A stretch of DNA of 64,000 nt, taken from NCBI RefSeq assembly GCF_000373585.1, contig NZ_KB891854.1, positions 1-64,000 of the forward strand, read 5' to 3'. How positions within the stretch are numbered: the first letter of the stretch is position 1; each line of letters begins with the position of its first letter. This DNA is from Streptomyces sp. MspMP-M5. Lineage in GTDB: Bacteria; Actinomycetota; Actinomycetes; Streptomycetales; Streptomycetaceae. Under the pieces are notes generated by a model, which had not been told where the DNA came from, made no database searches, and was given only the letters and a program-made list of their open reading frames with translations. The translations under genes were made by a program, and so were the position numbers. Below are positions 45,863 to 54,130 of the stretch, piece by piece.

Positions 45863-46036
45863 GAGTGCGTGCACCGGCCACCCTAATACGGGCCGCGGGC
45901 CGCCGTAAGGGAGCGCCCGGGCCACGGACCGCGCCGCCTCAGGGCCGTGCGCCGGTGCCACGGCGTGTGACGCTGTGTCAGAGATCTCCTTGCGCGGTGC
46001 TGCGGGCCGCGTCCCCCGCCGTCCTAAAGTGAGCGG

Positions 46037-47308
46037 GTGAGCGAGCAGAGCAAGTCTCCCCAGGCCCCTGACCGCACGCCGCGCGTGGTGATCGCCGGCG
46101 CGGGGATGGCGGGTGTGCAGACCGCCGTGGCCCTGCGCGAACAAGGCTGGCGCGGCGCGATCACGCTCCTCGGCGACGAGCCCCACCAGCCCTACGACCG
46201 CCCCCCGCTCTCCAAGGCGGTGCTGCTCGGCAAGGCCGACGGCTCCGCGTTCGACATCGACTTCGCCGGCCTCGGCATCGACCTCCACCTCGGCCGCCCG
46301 GTCACCGCGCTGCGCCCCGAGGAGCACGTCGTGGAGACCGCCGAGGGCCCGGTCCGCTACGACTACGCGGTCCTCGCCACCGGCGCCGAACCGGTCCGGC
46401 TGCCCGGCAGCGAGGGCCTCCCCGGCGTCCACCTGCTGCGCACCCTGGACGACGCCGAGCGGCTGCGCCCGGTGCTCGCCGCCCAGCACCGGATCGTGGT
46501 GGTGGGGGCCGGCTGGATCGGCGCCGAGTTCGCCACCGCCGCCCGCGAGGCCGGCTGCGAGGTCACCGTCGTCGAGGCCGCCGACCACCCGCTGGCCGGG
46601 GCACTGCCCGCCGAGGTCGCCGCGTACATGACCGGCTGGTACGCGGACGCCGGCGCCGAGCTGCGCACCGGCGCCAGGGTCGCCTCCGTCACGGGCGACG
46701 CGGTGACCCTCGCCGACGGCACCGTGCTGCCCGCGGACGCCGTGGTCGTCGGGGTCGGCGCCCGCCCCGCCACCGCCTGGCTGGCCGGCTCCGGCGTCGC
46801 GCTCTCGCCCGAGGACGGCTCGGTGCTGGCCGACGAGCGGCTGCGCACCTCCGTTCCCGGGGTCTACGCGGTCGGCGACTGCGCCTCCTTCCCGTCGGCC
46901 CGTTACGGCACCCGGCTGCTGGTCCACCACTGGGACAACGCCCTCCAGGGCCCCCGCACGGTGGCCGAGAACATCGCCCGTGGCGAGGCGGAGGGGGTCG
47001 TCTACGACCCGGTGCCGTACTTCTGGTCCGAGCAGTTCGGGCGGTTCGTGCAGTACGCCGGCCACCACGTGGACGCCGACGAACTGGTCTGGCGCGGCGA
47101 TCCGGCCGGCGCCGCCTGGTCGGTGATCTGGCTCCGGGGCACCCGGGAGCCGGGCGCGGGCCGGTCGGCGGGCCGGCTGGTCGCGCTGCTGGCCGTGGGG
47201 CGGCCGCGGGACCTGGCTCAGGGGCGGCGGCTCATCGAGAAGGGCGCGCTGCTCGACCGGGAGCGGGCCGCGGACGCGACCGTTCCGCTCAAGTCCGCGG
47301 TCCTGTAG
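46037..47308 (+). CDS. FAD-dependent pyridine nucleotide-disulfide (ferredoxin reductase-like) oxidoreductase
   Basis: 423-residue flavoprotein of the rubredoxin/ferredoxin reductase group. The FAD motif is RVVIAGAGMAGVQTAVAL, followed by YDRPPLSKAVLLG and VLATGAEPVRLPG; the NAD(P)H motif is IVVVGAGWIGAEFATAA; the second FAD block is VPGVYAVGDCASFP. No redox CxxC is present. The C-terminal domain has YFWSEQFGRFVQYAGH. It probably reduces a ferredoxin for a cytochrome P450 or oxygenase encoded elsewhere. It is divergent from the thiO operon. Confidence 0.9.
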   Translation: MSEQSKSPQAPDRTPRVVIAGAGMAGVQTAVALREQGWRGAITLLGDEPHQPYDRPPLSKAVLLGKADGSAFDIDFAGLGIDLHLGRPVTALRPEEHVVETAEGPVRYDYAVLATGAEPVRLPGSEGLPGVHLLRTLDDAERLRPVLAAQHRIVVVGAGWIGAEFATAAREAGCEVTVVEAADHPLAGALPAEVAAYMTGWYADAGAELRTGARVASVTGDAVTLADGTVLPADAVVVGVGARPATAWLAGSGVALSPEDGSVLADERLRTSVPGVYAVGDCASFPSARYGTRLLVHHWDNALQGPRTVAENIARGEAEGVVYDPVPYFWSEQFGRFVQYAGHHVDADELVWRGDPAGAAWSVIWLRGTREPGAGRSAGRLVALLAVGRPRDLAQGRRLIEKGALLDRERAADATVPLKSAVL

Positions 47309-47441
47309 GGCGGTCCGGCCCCGGGCCGCCGGACGGGGCGGCGCGCGCCCCGGCCCGCCCGGCTCACCCGGCGGTGTGCACGCGCGCCCCGACGGCGATG
47401 CCCGGCTACCGGCTGTCAGTGGGAGGTGGCACGCTTGTCCT

Positions 47442-47807
47442 GTGACCGAGATTGACGCAAACATCGATGGACTCGTCCCCGCCTGGCTCACCCTCCCCGA
47501 CATCGCCGAGGAACTCGGCGTCGAGGTGACCCGCGTGCGGCAGCTGGTGAAGGAGGGCCAGCTGATCGCGGTGCGCCGCGGCGAGAACCACGTCCTCCAG
47601 GTGCCCGCCGAATTCATCAAGGACGGCAAGGTCGTCAAGGGCCTCGCCGGCACGCTGACGCTCCTGCGGGACGACGGCTTCGCCGACGAGGAGATGCTGG
47701 AGTGGCTCTTCACCGCCGATGACACCCTGCCCGGCACCCCGGCGCAGGCGCTGCGCGAGAATCGCGGCACGGAGGTCAAGCGCCGGGCCCAGGCACTGGC
47801 CGTCTGA
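47442..47807 (+). CDS. Rv2175c-family DNA-binding protein
   Basis: 121 residues with an N-terminal winged-HTH ([43 protein letters not shown]) and a C-terminal helical domain ([22 protein letters not shown]), as in mycobacterial Rv2175c, a substrate of a PASTA kinase. Such a kinase is encoded 5 kb away, but interaction is not shown. GTG 47442 is the family-typical start ([12 protein letters not shown]). It stands alone just before thiE. Confidence 0.88.
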   Translation: MTEIDANIDGLVPAWLTLPDIAEELGVEVTRVRQLVKEGQLIAVRRGENHVLQVPAEFIKDGKVVKGLAGTLTLLRDDGFADEEMLEWLFTADDTLPGTPAQALRENRGTEVKRRAQALAV

Positions 47808-47910
47808 CGCCACCCGCGTCCCGCAGCAACCGCACCACACCACCGCATCCACGCGGCGTACGGACCGGCCCGCCCGGTCCGTACGCCGCCGACGAGGGGG
47901 AAGCCGCCCG

Positions 47911-48561
47911 ATGACCACCGCCCGACAGGCCCTGGCCGACGCCCGGCTCTATCTGTGCACCGACGCGCGCACCCGCCAGGGCGACCTCCCGCAGTTCCTG
48001 GACGCGGTGCTGTCCTCGGGCGTGGACATCGTCCAGCTGCGCGACAAGGGCATGGAGGCCGGCGAGGAGCTGCGCCACCTGGAGGTCTTCGCGGACGCCT
48101 GCCGCCGCCACGGCACCCTGCTCGCGGTCAACGACCGCGCGGACGTCGCTCACGCCGCCGGCGCCGACGTCCTCCACCTCGGCCAGGGGGACCTGCCGGT
48201 CCCGGCCGCCCGCGCCCTGCTCGGCCCGGAGCCCCTGATAGGCCGCTCCACCCACGCCGAGGCGGAGGTGGACGCCGCGCTCACCGAGCCCGGCGTGGAC
48301 TACTTCTGCACCGGCCCCTGCTGGCCCACCCCGACCAAGCCCGGCCGGCACGCCCCCGGGCTGGACCTCGTCCGGTACGCCGCCGCGCGCAAGCCCGAGC
48401 GCCCCTGGTTCGCCATCGGCGGGATCGACGCCGGCAACCTCGACGAGGTGCTGGCCGCCGGCGCCCGCCGGGTGGTGGTGGTCCGCGCGATCACCGAGGC
48501 CGACGACCCGGGCGCGGCCGCCGCGGAGCTCGCCAAGCGCATCCGGACCTGGTCCGCCTGA
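47911..48561 (+). CDS. thiE: Thiamine-phosphate synthase (ThiE)
   Basis: 216-residue TIM-barrel enzyme joining hydroxymethylpyrimidine diphosphate and thiazole phosphate. Motifs: [64 protein letters not shown] (phosphate loop) and [32 protein letters not shown] 47911 follows GAGGGGGAAG. No TPP riboswitch is seen in the 103 bases upstream, unlike thiO; it may be regulated differently or be read from the preceding gene. Confidence 0.95.
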   Translation: MTTARQALADARLYLCTDARTRQGDLPQFLDAVLSSGVDIVQLRDKGMEAGEELRHLEVFADACRRHGTLLAVNDRADVAHAAGADVLHLGQGDLPVPAARALLGPEPLIGRSTHAEAEVDAALTEPGVDYFCTGPCWPTPTKPGRHAPGLDLVRYAAARKPERPWFAIGGIDAGNLDEVLAAGARRVVVVRAITEADDPGAAAAELAKRIRTWSA

Positions 48562-48629
48562 GCGGCGGCCGGTGCCCCGGGGCAGCCCAGGGATGGCCAC
48601 GAGATGTCCACGGAGTGGACAGGAACCGC

Positions 48630-48661
48630 ACCAACCAGGCATTACGCCGATGCCGGTTGGT
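48630..48661 (+). promoter_or_regulatory. Imperfect palindrome overlapping the metF promoter
   Basis: ACCAACC (48630-48636), one unpaired A, GGCAT (48638-48642), then ATGCC (48650-48654) and GGTTGGT (48655-48661): a 12-bp inverted repeat with a 7-base centre. The right arm runs into the -35 hexamer. It is either an operator or a structured site; no SAM or SAH riboswitch motif is present. Confidence 0.6.
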
Positions 48662-48685
48662 GTCCGTCCGGGGTGTGGTTAACCT
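48657..48685 (+). promoter_or_regulatory. metF promoter, leaderless
   Basis: -35 TTGGTG (48657-48662), 17-base spacer, -10 TAACCT (48680-48685). The metF ATG at 48692 is six bases after the -10 hexamer, so the transcript should start at the ATG. No ribosome-binding site is seen, which fits. Confidence 0.6.
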
Positions 48686-48691
48686 GCCGGT

Positions 48692-49609
48692 ATGGCCCTA
48701 GGTACAGCTTCCACCAGGACTGATCGCGCACGAACCGTGCGCGACCTGCTTGCCTCCGGCAAGCGCTCCTACTCGTTCGAGTTCGCCGCCCCGAAGACGG
48801 AGAAGGGCGAGCGGACGCTGTGGAACGCCATTCGCCGCATCGAGGCCGTCGCCCCGACCTTCGTGTCGGTGACCTACGGAGCCGGTGGCACCTCCCGCGA
48901 CGGCACGGTCCGCGCCACCGAGCGGATCGCCACCGACACCACCCTCACCCCGGTCGCCCACCTGACCGCGGTCAACCACTCCACCGCCGAGCTGCGCAAC
49001 GTCATCGGCCAGTACGCCGACGCCGGGATCCGCAACATGCTCGCGCTGCGCGGCGACCCGCCCGGCGACCCCATGGGCGAGTGGATCAAGCACCCCGACG
49101 GCGTCGTGCACGCCGCCGAGCTGGTCCGGCTGATCAAGGAGTCCGGCGACTTCTGCGTCGGCGTGGCCGCCTTCCCTGAGATGCACCCGCGCTCGTCGGA
49201 CTGGGACACCGACATCCGGCACTTCGTCGACAAGTGCCGCGCGGGCGCCGACTTCGCCATCACGCAGATGTTCTTCTACCCGGAGGACTACCTCCGGCTG
49301 CGCGACCGGGTCCACGCCGCGGGTTGCCCGACGCCCATCATTCCGGAGATCATGCCGGTCACCAACGTGCGCCAGATCGAGCGGTTCGCGCAGCTCAGCA
49401 ATGCCGCCTTCCCGCCCGAGCTCGCAGCGCGCATCCTCGCCGTCAAGGACGACCCGGCGGCGGTACGCTCCATTGGCATCGAGTACGCGACGGACCTGTG
49501 TGCGCGCTTGATGGCCGAGGACGTGCCCGGGTTGCACTTCATCACCCTGAACCACTCCACGGCGACGCTGGAAATCTACGAGAATCTGGGGCTGCACCAG
49601 CGGCCCTGA
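48692..49609 (+). CDS. metF: 5,10-methylenetetrahydrofolate reductase (MetF)
   Basis: 305-residue flavoprotein that makes 5-methyltetrahydrofolate for methionine synthesis. [21 protein letters not shown] holds the catalytic glutamate; [28 protein letters not shown] and [15 protein letters not shown] are the family blocks; [14 protein letters not shown] and [15 protein letters not shown] follow. It appears leaderless with a palindrome on its promoter. The membrane protein gene follows after 36 bases and may be co-transcribed. Confidence 0.96.
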   Translation: MALGTASTRTDRARTVRDLLASGKRSYSFEFAAPKTEKGERTLWNAIRRIEAVAPTFVSVTYGAGGTSRDGTVRATERIATDTTLTPVAHLTAVNHSTAELRNVIGQYADAGIRNMLALRGDPPGDPMGEWIKHPDGVVHAAELVRLIKESGDFCVGVAAFPEMHPRSSDWDTDIRHFVDKCRAGADFAITQMFFYPEDYLRLRDRVHAAGCPTPIIPEIMPVTNVRQIERFAQLSNAAFPPELAARILAVKDDPAAVRSIGIEYATDLCARLMAEDVPGLHFITLNHSTATLEIYENLGLHQRP

Positions 49610-49645
49610 GCACGGCGGCCGGAATCCGGCGGAAGAGGGGCGCAT

Positions 49646-50740
49646 ATGGGCTGGACGATCCTCTACATCGCGTTCGGCCTGGTCGCCCTGTGGCTGCTCG
49701 GCGAGGTGCTGTTCCAGAACAAGGCACCGCTGCGCTGGCGGTCGCTGGCGCTGGGCGGCTTCCTCGGCGTGGTGACCGGCGTGCTCCTGCCGTCGGTCAT
49801 AGTGATCGCGCTGGGGGCGGTCGCCTTCGCCGTCGGGCAGACGTATGTCACGCTCTCCGTCCGCCGCGGCTACACCGAGGGCTGGACGATCGGCGGCCGG
49901 CCCAAGCCGGGCCGCCGGCGCCGCGCCCGCCCCTCCCGCGGCGCCGCCGCCGGGCCGAACCTCCAGGTCTCCGGGCTGACGGAGGAGACGGCGCCGGACG
50001 CCGCCGGGAGCGCCGCGGAGCCGGCGGCCGGCGGCCACGACGCGGACGGCACCGGGACCGGTGACCCCTACGCGCCGCCGCAGGACCCGGCCGCCACCGG
50101 TGAACAGCCCGCCGCCGCCCCGGACTTCGGCTACGCCTATGCCTACGCCGACGCCCCCACCGTCTACGCCCCCCAGCCCATGCCGGACGAGACCGGGACC
50201 TACGGCGTCTACAGCCCCGACGCCCGCCCCGACCAGCCTGCCGGCCCCTCCTACGACCTCTTCGGAAACGTCACTGCAGAAGACGACGGCCACGGCTACG
50301 GCGAGGGCAACGGCCATGGCTACGGCGGCGGTTACGGCCAGCCGGCCGGCCAGCCCGCAGGTCAGCCCGCCGGCCAGGACGGCTACGCCGACCCCTACCC
50401 GTCCTACGACGACGGCTCCTACCACCACGGCGCCCAGGCGCCCTACTCCGACCCGTACATCGGCGCCCAGCAGTACGCCGCGCACTACGACCCGTACGCG
50501 GAGCCCGATCCGTTCACCGGGGCGCCGTACCAGGCCGGGGCCTACGACGCCTTCGGCGGGCAGCCGGGCCATCAGGGCCAGCAGGCAGAACAGGGCCAGC
50601 CGTACAGCCAGGAGCAGTACTCCCAGACGCCGCCGGACGGGATGTGGGTGCCGCAGCAGCGCGACACCGGGCACCCGGCGGAGCAGCCGCCCTACCCGCC
50701 CCATGAGCCGGGGTACGGCGAGCAGCGGTACCACTACTGA
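49646..50740 (+). CDS. Membrane protein with long Gly/Tyr/Gln-rich tail, unknown function
   Basis: 364 residues. Two or three hydrophobic helices occupy the first ~75 residues (WTILYIAFGLVALWLLGEVLF, ALGGFLGVVTGVLLPSVIVIALG). A basic stretch RPKPGRRRRARPSR follows on the cytoplasmic side. The remaining ~250 residues are low-complexity: acidic/proline segments, then YGEGNGHGYGGGYG, a GQPA triple repeat, and many Tyr-Asp-Pro and Gln motifs. The tail is probably disordered. Its position after metF is conserved in Streptomyces as I recall. I do not recognise a function. ATG 49646 follows GAAGAGGGGCGCAT. Confidence 0.75.
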   Translation: MGWTILYIAFGLVALWLLGEVLFQNKAPLRWRSLALGGFLGVVTGVLLPSVIVIALGAVAFAVGQTYVTLSVRRGYTEGWTIGGRPKPGRRRRARPSRGAAAGPNLQVSGLTEETAPDAAGSAAEPAAGGHDADGTGTGDPYAPPQDPAATGEQPAAAPDFGYAYAYADAPTVYAPQPMPDETGTYGVYSPDARPDQPAGPSYDLFGNVTAEDDGHGYGEGNGHGYGGGYGQPAGQPAGQPAGQDGYADPYPSYDDGSYHHGAQAPYSDPYIGAQQYAAHYDPYAEPDPFTGAPYQAGAYDAFGGQPGHQGQQAEQGQPYSQEQYSQTPPDGMWVPQQRDTGHPAEQPPYPPHEPGYGEQRYHY

Positions 50741-50917
50741 GGGGCGGGAACGGGGCGGGGTGGTCCAGCCGGGCCTGGTGGCCGGTCGCCGGTGAGGGGC
50801 GATTCGGCGGGTGAACTCCGGGTGCCACGGCGCTAGTTGCGTGCAGCCCGGCCGTTGGCGCCGCCTCGGCCCCCTGGCCCCGCCTCCGGCGCCCCCGGCG
50901 CTCCGGGCGCCCCGGGC

Positions 50918-52438
50918 TCACTCCGAGCCGTGCCAGTCGTCGCCGTTCACGATCAGGCCGGCGACGAGCGCGCCGGACATCCCCGCGTGTGCCAGCCCGC
51001 CGCCCGGGTGGGACCAGCCGCCGACGGCGTAGAGCCCCGGTATCCGGGTGCGGTTGCCGGGCCGCAGGAAGCGCCCCTCCTGGCCCGGCAGTGCCGGACC
51101 GGGCACCGGGCCGCTGTCGGCCGGCGAGCGGACCTCCCGCCACAGCACCCGCTCCCGCAGGCCCGGTATCGCCGCCCCGGCGGTCTCGACCAGGCTGTCC
51201 GCGGCCCGTTCCAGGGCCTCGGGGGCGAGCCGGTCCACGGGGCCGTGCGGGGCGACGGCGGCGCTGAGGGTCACCGCCTCATGGTCGTCGTCGGGCCGGG
51301 TCGCGGGGTCGTCGGGACGCAGCACCGTCACCGTCGGCCGGGCGCACGGCTCCCGGAGGCCGGGTCCGCCGCCGAAGACGCCGGCCAGCTCCGCGGCGCG
51401 GTCGGCGGCGTGGACGACCGTGCGGTGCACCGCGTCCGCCGGGCGCGCGCCGCGCAGTGCCAGGCAGACCGTCAGCCGTGCGGCGGCCCCCTCGACCGGC
51501 CCGGGAGCGGGGCGGACGTCGCCCTCGCCCCACAGTGCGCGGCCGGCGCACAGCTCCGCCAGCCGGACCGGGGCGACGCCCGCGACCACGAACTCGGCGT
51601 CGGCGAGCCGCCCGTCGGCCAGCTCCACACCGGCGGCCCGGCCGCCCTTCTCCATGATCCCGGTCACCTCGGCGCCGAAGGTGAACTCCACCTTGCGGGC
51701 CCGGCAGCGCGCGTACAGCGCGTCGGCCAGCGCCCGCATGCCGCCGCCGACGTACCAGCTGCCGAAGGTCTGCTCCATGTACGGCAGCACGGCCGCGCTC
51801 GCCGGGGCGGTGCGCGGGTCGAAGCCGTACGCCAGGGCGTGGCTCTCCAGGAGGGCGGTCAGCCGGGGGTCGGCCAGCTCGCGGCGGGCGACCTCGGCAA
51901 GGGTGGCGGTCGTCGGGCCCCTGCCGCCGCCCAGCCCGAACAGGCGGCGGCGCACCGCCGGATACGGATCGCGGCCCAGCACGCGCCAGTCGGCCCACAG
52001 CGGCTCCTCCAGGAGCGGCCGGCGGGTGGCGTCCCACGCCTCCCGGGCGCGGACCATCAGGTCGCTCCAGCGCTCGCCGCGGCCGGTGCCGAGGGCCTCG
52101 TCGAGGGCGGCGAGGACGCCGGCCCGCGAGGCGTTCGGCAGCGTGGCGACGGTGCCGTCGGGGAAGACATGCCGGCTCGCCGGGTCGACCTGGGTCAGCT
52201 CGACGCACTGCTCCAGCGGCTCACGGCCGGTCTTGACGAACAGATCGCGGTAGACCGCCGGCAGATGCAGCAGGCCGGGCCCCGTATCGAAGGCGAAGCC
52301 GTCCCGCTCGAACCGCCCCACCGCGCCGCCGTACGTCGCACCGCGCTCGAACACCGCCACCCGGTGGCCCGCGACGGCCAGCCGGGCGGCGGCCGCCATG
52401 GCGCCCATCCCGGCGCCGATCACCGCAATCCCTGCCAT
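50918..52438 (-). CDS. CrtI/phytoene-desaturase-like FAD oxidoreductase
   Basis: 506-residue flavoprotein of the phytoene dehydrogenase/retinol saturase superfamily. The N-terminal FAD motif is AVIGAGMGAMAAAARLAVAGHRVAVFERGATYGGAVG, followed by FAFDTGPGLLHLP; the C-terminal block is PGLYAVGGWSHPGGGLAHAGMSGALVA, both typical. No carotenoid synthesis genes (crtE, crtB, crtY) are nearby, so it is more likely a distant relative acting on another lipid. ATG 52438 is taken from the FAD motif. The 180 bases between its end and the preceding gene contain nothing recognisable. Confidence 0.85.
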   Translation of the reverse strand: MAGIAVIGAGMGAMAAAARLAVAGHRVAVFERGATYGGAVGRFERDGFAFDTGPGLLHLPAVYRDLFVKTGREPLEQCVELTQVDPASRHVFPDGTVATLPNASRAGVLAALDEALGTGRGERWSDLMVRAREAWDATRRPLLEEPLWADWRVLGRDPYPAVRRRLFGLGGGRGPTTATLAEVARRELADPRLTALLESHALAYGFDPRTAPASAAVLPYMEQTFGSWYVGGGMRALADALYARCRARKVEFTFGAEVTGIMEKGGRAAGVELADGRLADAEFVVAGVAPVRLAELCAGRALWGEGDVRPAPGPVEGAAARLTVCLALRGARPADAVHRTVVHAADRAAELAGVFGGGPGLREPCARPTVTVLRPDDPATRPDDDHEAVTLSAAVAPHGPVDRLAPEALERAADSLVETAGAAIPGLRERVLWREVRSPADSGPVPGPALPGQEGRFLRPGNRTRIPGLYAVGGWSHPGGGLAHAGMSGALVAGLIVNGDDWHGSE

Positions 52439-52500
52439 GCCTGCGACTGTATCCGGCGGCACTGACAACGCCGACGGTCGCCGCCGGCCCGGCAGCGGGC

Positions 52501-53124
52501 TCAGCCGGCCGGTGGCGCGGCGTCGGCGTCCGCCGCGGCGAGCCGCTTCTCCGCGCGCCGCGCGCGCCGGCGCCGCAGGTACCGGCGGATCCGCGACCAC
52601 AGCAGGACCACCACCGCGATCCCCGCGACGAGCAGCGCCGCCGCGATGCCCGCCGCGAGCCACGGGTGGAACAGCGCGAACGAGACGAGCCCGGCGACGC
52701 CCAGGTCCTCGGCCAGGCTCACCACGATGTTGCTGGCCGGCTCCGGGGAGGTGTTGACCGCGATCCGGGTGCCCGCCTTGACCAGGTGGCTGACCAGCGC
52801 CGTGGAGCCGCCCACGGCACCGGCCGCCAGCTGGGGCAGCGACCCGTCGTGCCCGGCCAGCAGCGCCGCCACCACCCCGCCGGCGATCGGCCGGATCACG
52901 GTGTGCACGGCGTCCCAGACGGAGTCCACGTACGGGACCTTGTCGGCGATCGCCTCGGCCACGAAGAGCACCGCCGCGACGATCAGCACATCCGGCCGCT
53001 CCAGTGCGGCGGGGACCTCGTCGGAGACCCCGGTCACGCCGAGGAGGCCGAGGAGCAGGACGACGGCGTAGGCGTTGATCCCGCTCGCCCAGCCGCTGGT
53101 GAAGACCAAGGGAAGTACGGACAC
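52501..53124 (-). CDS. DUF4126 membrane protein
   Basis: 207 residues, four to six hydrophobic segments. Motifs TSGWASGINAYAVVLLLGLLG, VAEAIADKVPYVDSVWDAVHT and GGSTALVSHLVKAGTRIAVNTSPEPASNIVVS are those of DUF4126 proteins, whose role is unknown. The C-terminus is basic (RIRRYLRRRRARRAEK) and probably cytoplasmic. GTG 53124 is chosen as the start; the longer frame upstream is non-coding in composition. A perfect TGAGTA/TACTCA palindrome lies 64-79 bases upstream and may control it. Confidence 0.82.
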   Translation of the reverse strand: MSVLPLVFTSGWASGINAYAVVLLLGLLGVTGVSDEVPAALERPDVLIVAAVLFVAEAIADKVPYVDSVWDAVHTVIRPIAGGVVAALLAGHDGSLPQLAAGAVGGSTALVSHLVKAGTRIAVNTSPEPASNIVVSLAEDLGVAGLVSFALFHPWLAAGIAAALLVAGIAVVVLLWSRIRRYLRRRRARRAEKRLAAADADAAPPAG

Positions 53125-53187
53125 CCGGCAGATCGTAGGCGCTGCGCGGGCCCCGCCGCGCGGCTCATGGCGCCGGGTGCTCAGCTT

Positions 53188-53203
53188 TGAGTATCCGTAC
53201 TCA
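53188..53203. promoter_or_regulatory. Perfect 16-bp palindrome TGAGTATCCGTACTCA
   Basis: TGAGTA, a 4-base centre (TCCG), TACTCA, upstream of DUF4126. The flanks extend the AT-rich character (CTTTGAGTA). Form and size suit a dimeric repressor such as a TetR-family protein; a TetR gene lies 280 bases away, but it faces away and no link is proven. Confidence 0.6.
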
Positions 53204-53329
53204 GACGGCGAGATGAGTAGGTACGCGGATGGGCCGGCGCCCGCCCGGACGGAAGAGTGGGGGCCACGGACGGGAAGCGGCGCCGCACCGCCGACACGGG
53301 GCGGCGGAACGGCGCGGCTCCCGGACGGA

Positions 53330-53369
53330 ACGGGGGAACGACGGGGGAGTACGGGGGAACGACGGGGGA
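53330..53369. repeat. Two direct copies of a 19-base G-rich sequence
   Basis: ACGGGGGAACGACGGGGGA occurs at 53330-53348 and again at 53351-53369. The intergenic stretch 53125-53480 (about 355 bases) otherwise holds the palindrome at 53188 and the hairpin at 53371, and no gene. Confidence 0.75.
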
Positions 53370-53370
53370 C

Positions 53371-53423
53371 GGTGCTGCCCTGGTCGGATCGGTCGGGGGA
53401 ACGATCCGTGCCAGGGCAGCACC
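53371..53423 (-). terminator. Terminator hairpin after tetR
   Basis: GGTGCTGCCCTGG (53371-53383) pairs with its complement at 53411-53423; a further CGGATCG/CGATCCG pairing (53385-53391/53402-53408) extends it. It lies 58 bases beyond the tetR stop on the minus strand. Confidence 0.75.
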
Positions 53424-53480
53424 CATATGCCCGCACGGGCCCGTGCGGCGCTCCGGGAGCGGGGGCTCCAGGCAGGGGCT

Positions 53481-54095
53481 CTAGGCAGGGCGGCCGCTGA
53501 CCCGGCCCTGGAGGAGCCGCGACAGTGCCGCGTGCACGTCGTCGATCGACCGGTCCGGCTGGTACGACTGCCAGTCCAGGGCGGCCACCAGGACCATCCC
53601 GAACAGGGCCGAGGCGGTCAGCGGGATGTCGATCTCCTCGCTCAGCTCCCCGCCGGCCACGGCCTCCCGCAGGACGTCCTCCACCACCGTGATGGCCCGC
53701 TCCCGCACCACCATCAGCGTGGACTGCCACGCCCGGTTGGTGCGCCACAGTTCGGCGACGTAGAGCTGGGTGAGCGCCGGGTAGCGGGCGATGAAGTCCA
53801 GGCCCGCCCGGATCATCGCGTCCAGGGCGTCGACCCGGGTGCCGCCCCCGTCGGCGACCTTCTCGGCGGCCGTCTGCAGGGACGTCGCCAGCAACTCGAT
53901 GCCGTGCCGCAGCAGCTCCTCGAAGAGGACGTTCTTGCTCGCGAAGTTGTAGTACACCGTGCCCTTCGCGACCCCCGCCCGCTCGGCGATCTCGTCCACC
54001 GTGGTGGAGGAGAAGCCCTGTTCGGCGATGAGTGTGACCGCGGCCTCGAAGAGCTTGCGCCGGGTGGCGTCGCGGCGTGTGTGGGAGCTGTCCAT
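53481..54095 (-). CDS. TetR-family transcriptional regulator
   Basis: 204 residues. The N-terminal HTH is clear (RRKLFEAAVTLIAEQGFSSTTVDEIAERAGVAKGTVYYNFASKN), and the C-terminal helical ligand domain (FIARYPALTQLYVAELWRTNRAWQ onward) is of the type found next to YhgE/Pip export genes. ATG 54095 is the first good start. The neighbouring operon that it would be expected to control, encoding an ABC ATPase and a YhgE/Pip membrane protein, is present only as decayed fragments directly upstream, so this regulator may have lost its purpose. Confidence 0.93.
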   Translation of the reverse strand: MDSSHTRRDATRRKLFEAAVTLIAEQGFSSTTVDEIAERAGVAKGTVYYNFASKNVLFEELLRHGIELLATSLQTAAEKVADGGGTRVDALDAMIRAGLDFIARYPALTQLYVAELWRTNRAWQSTLMVVRERAITVVEDVLREAVAGGELSEEIDIPLTASALFGMVLVAALDWQSYQPDRSIDDVHAALSRLLQGRVSGRPA

Positions 54096-54130
54096 AGGGG
54101 CGATTCTGCCGGTATCCACGGTGCGCGCGC

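Noticed and set aside
48562..48691. SAM or SAH riboswitch before metF
   Set aside because: No conserved aptamer motifs are present, and the promoter appears leaderless, which leaves no 5' UTR.
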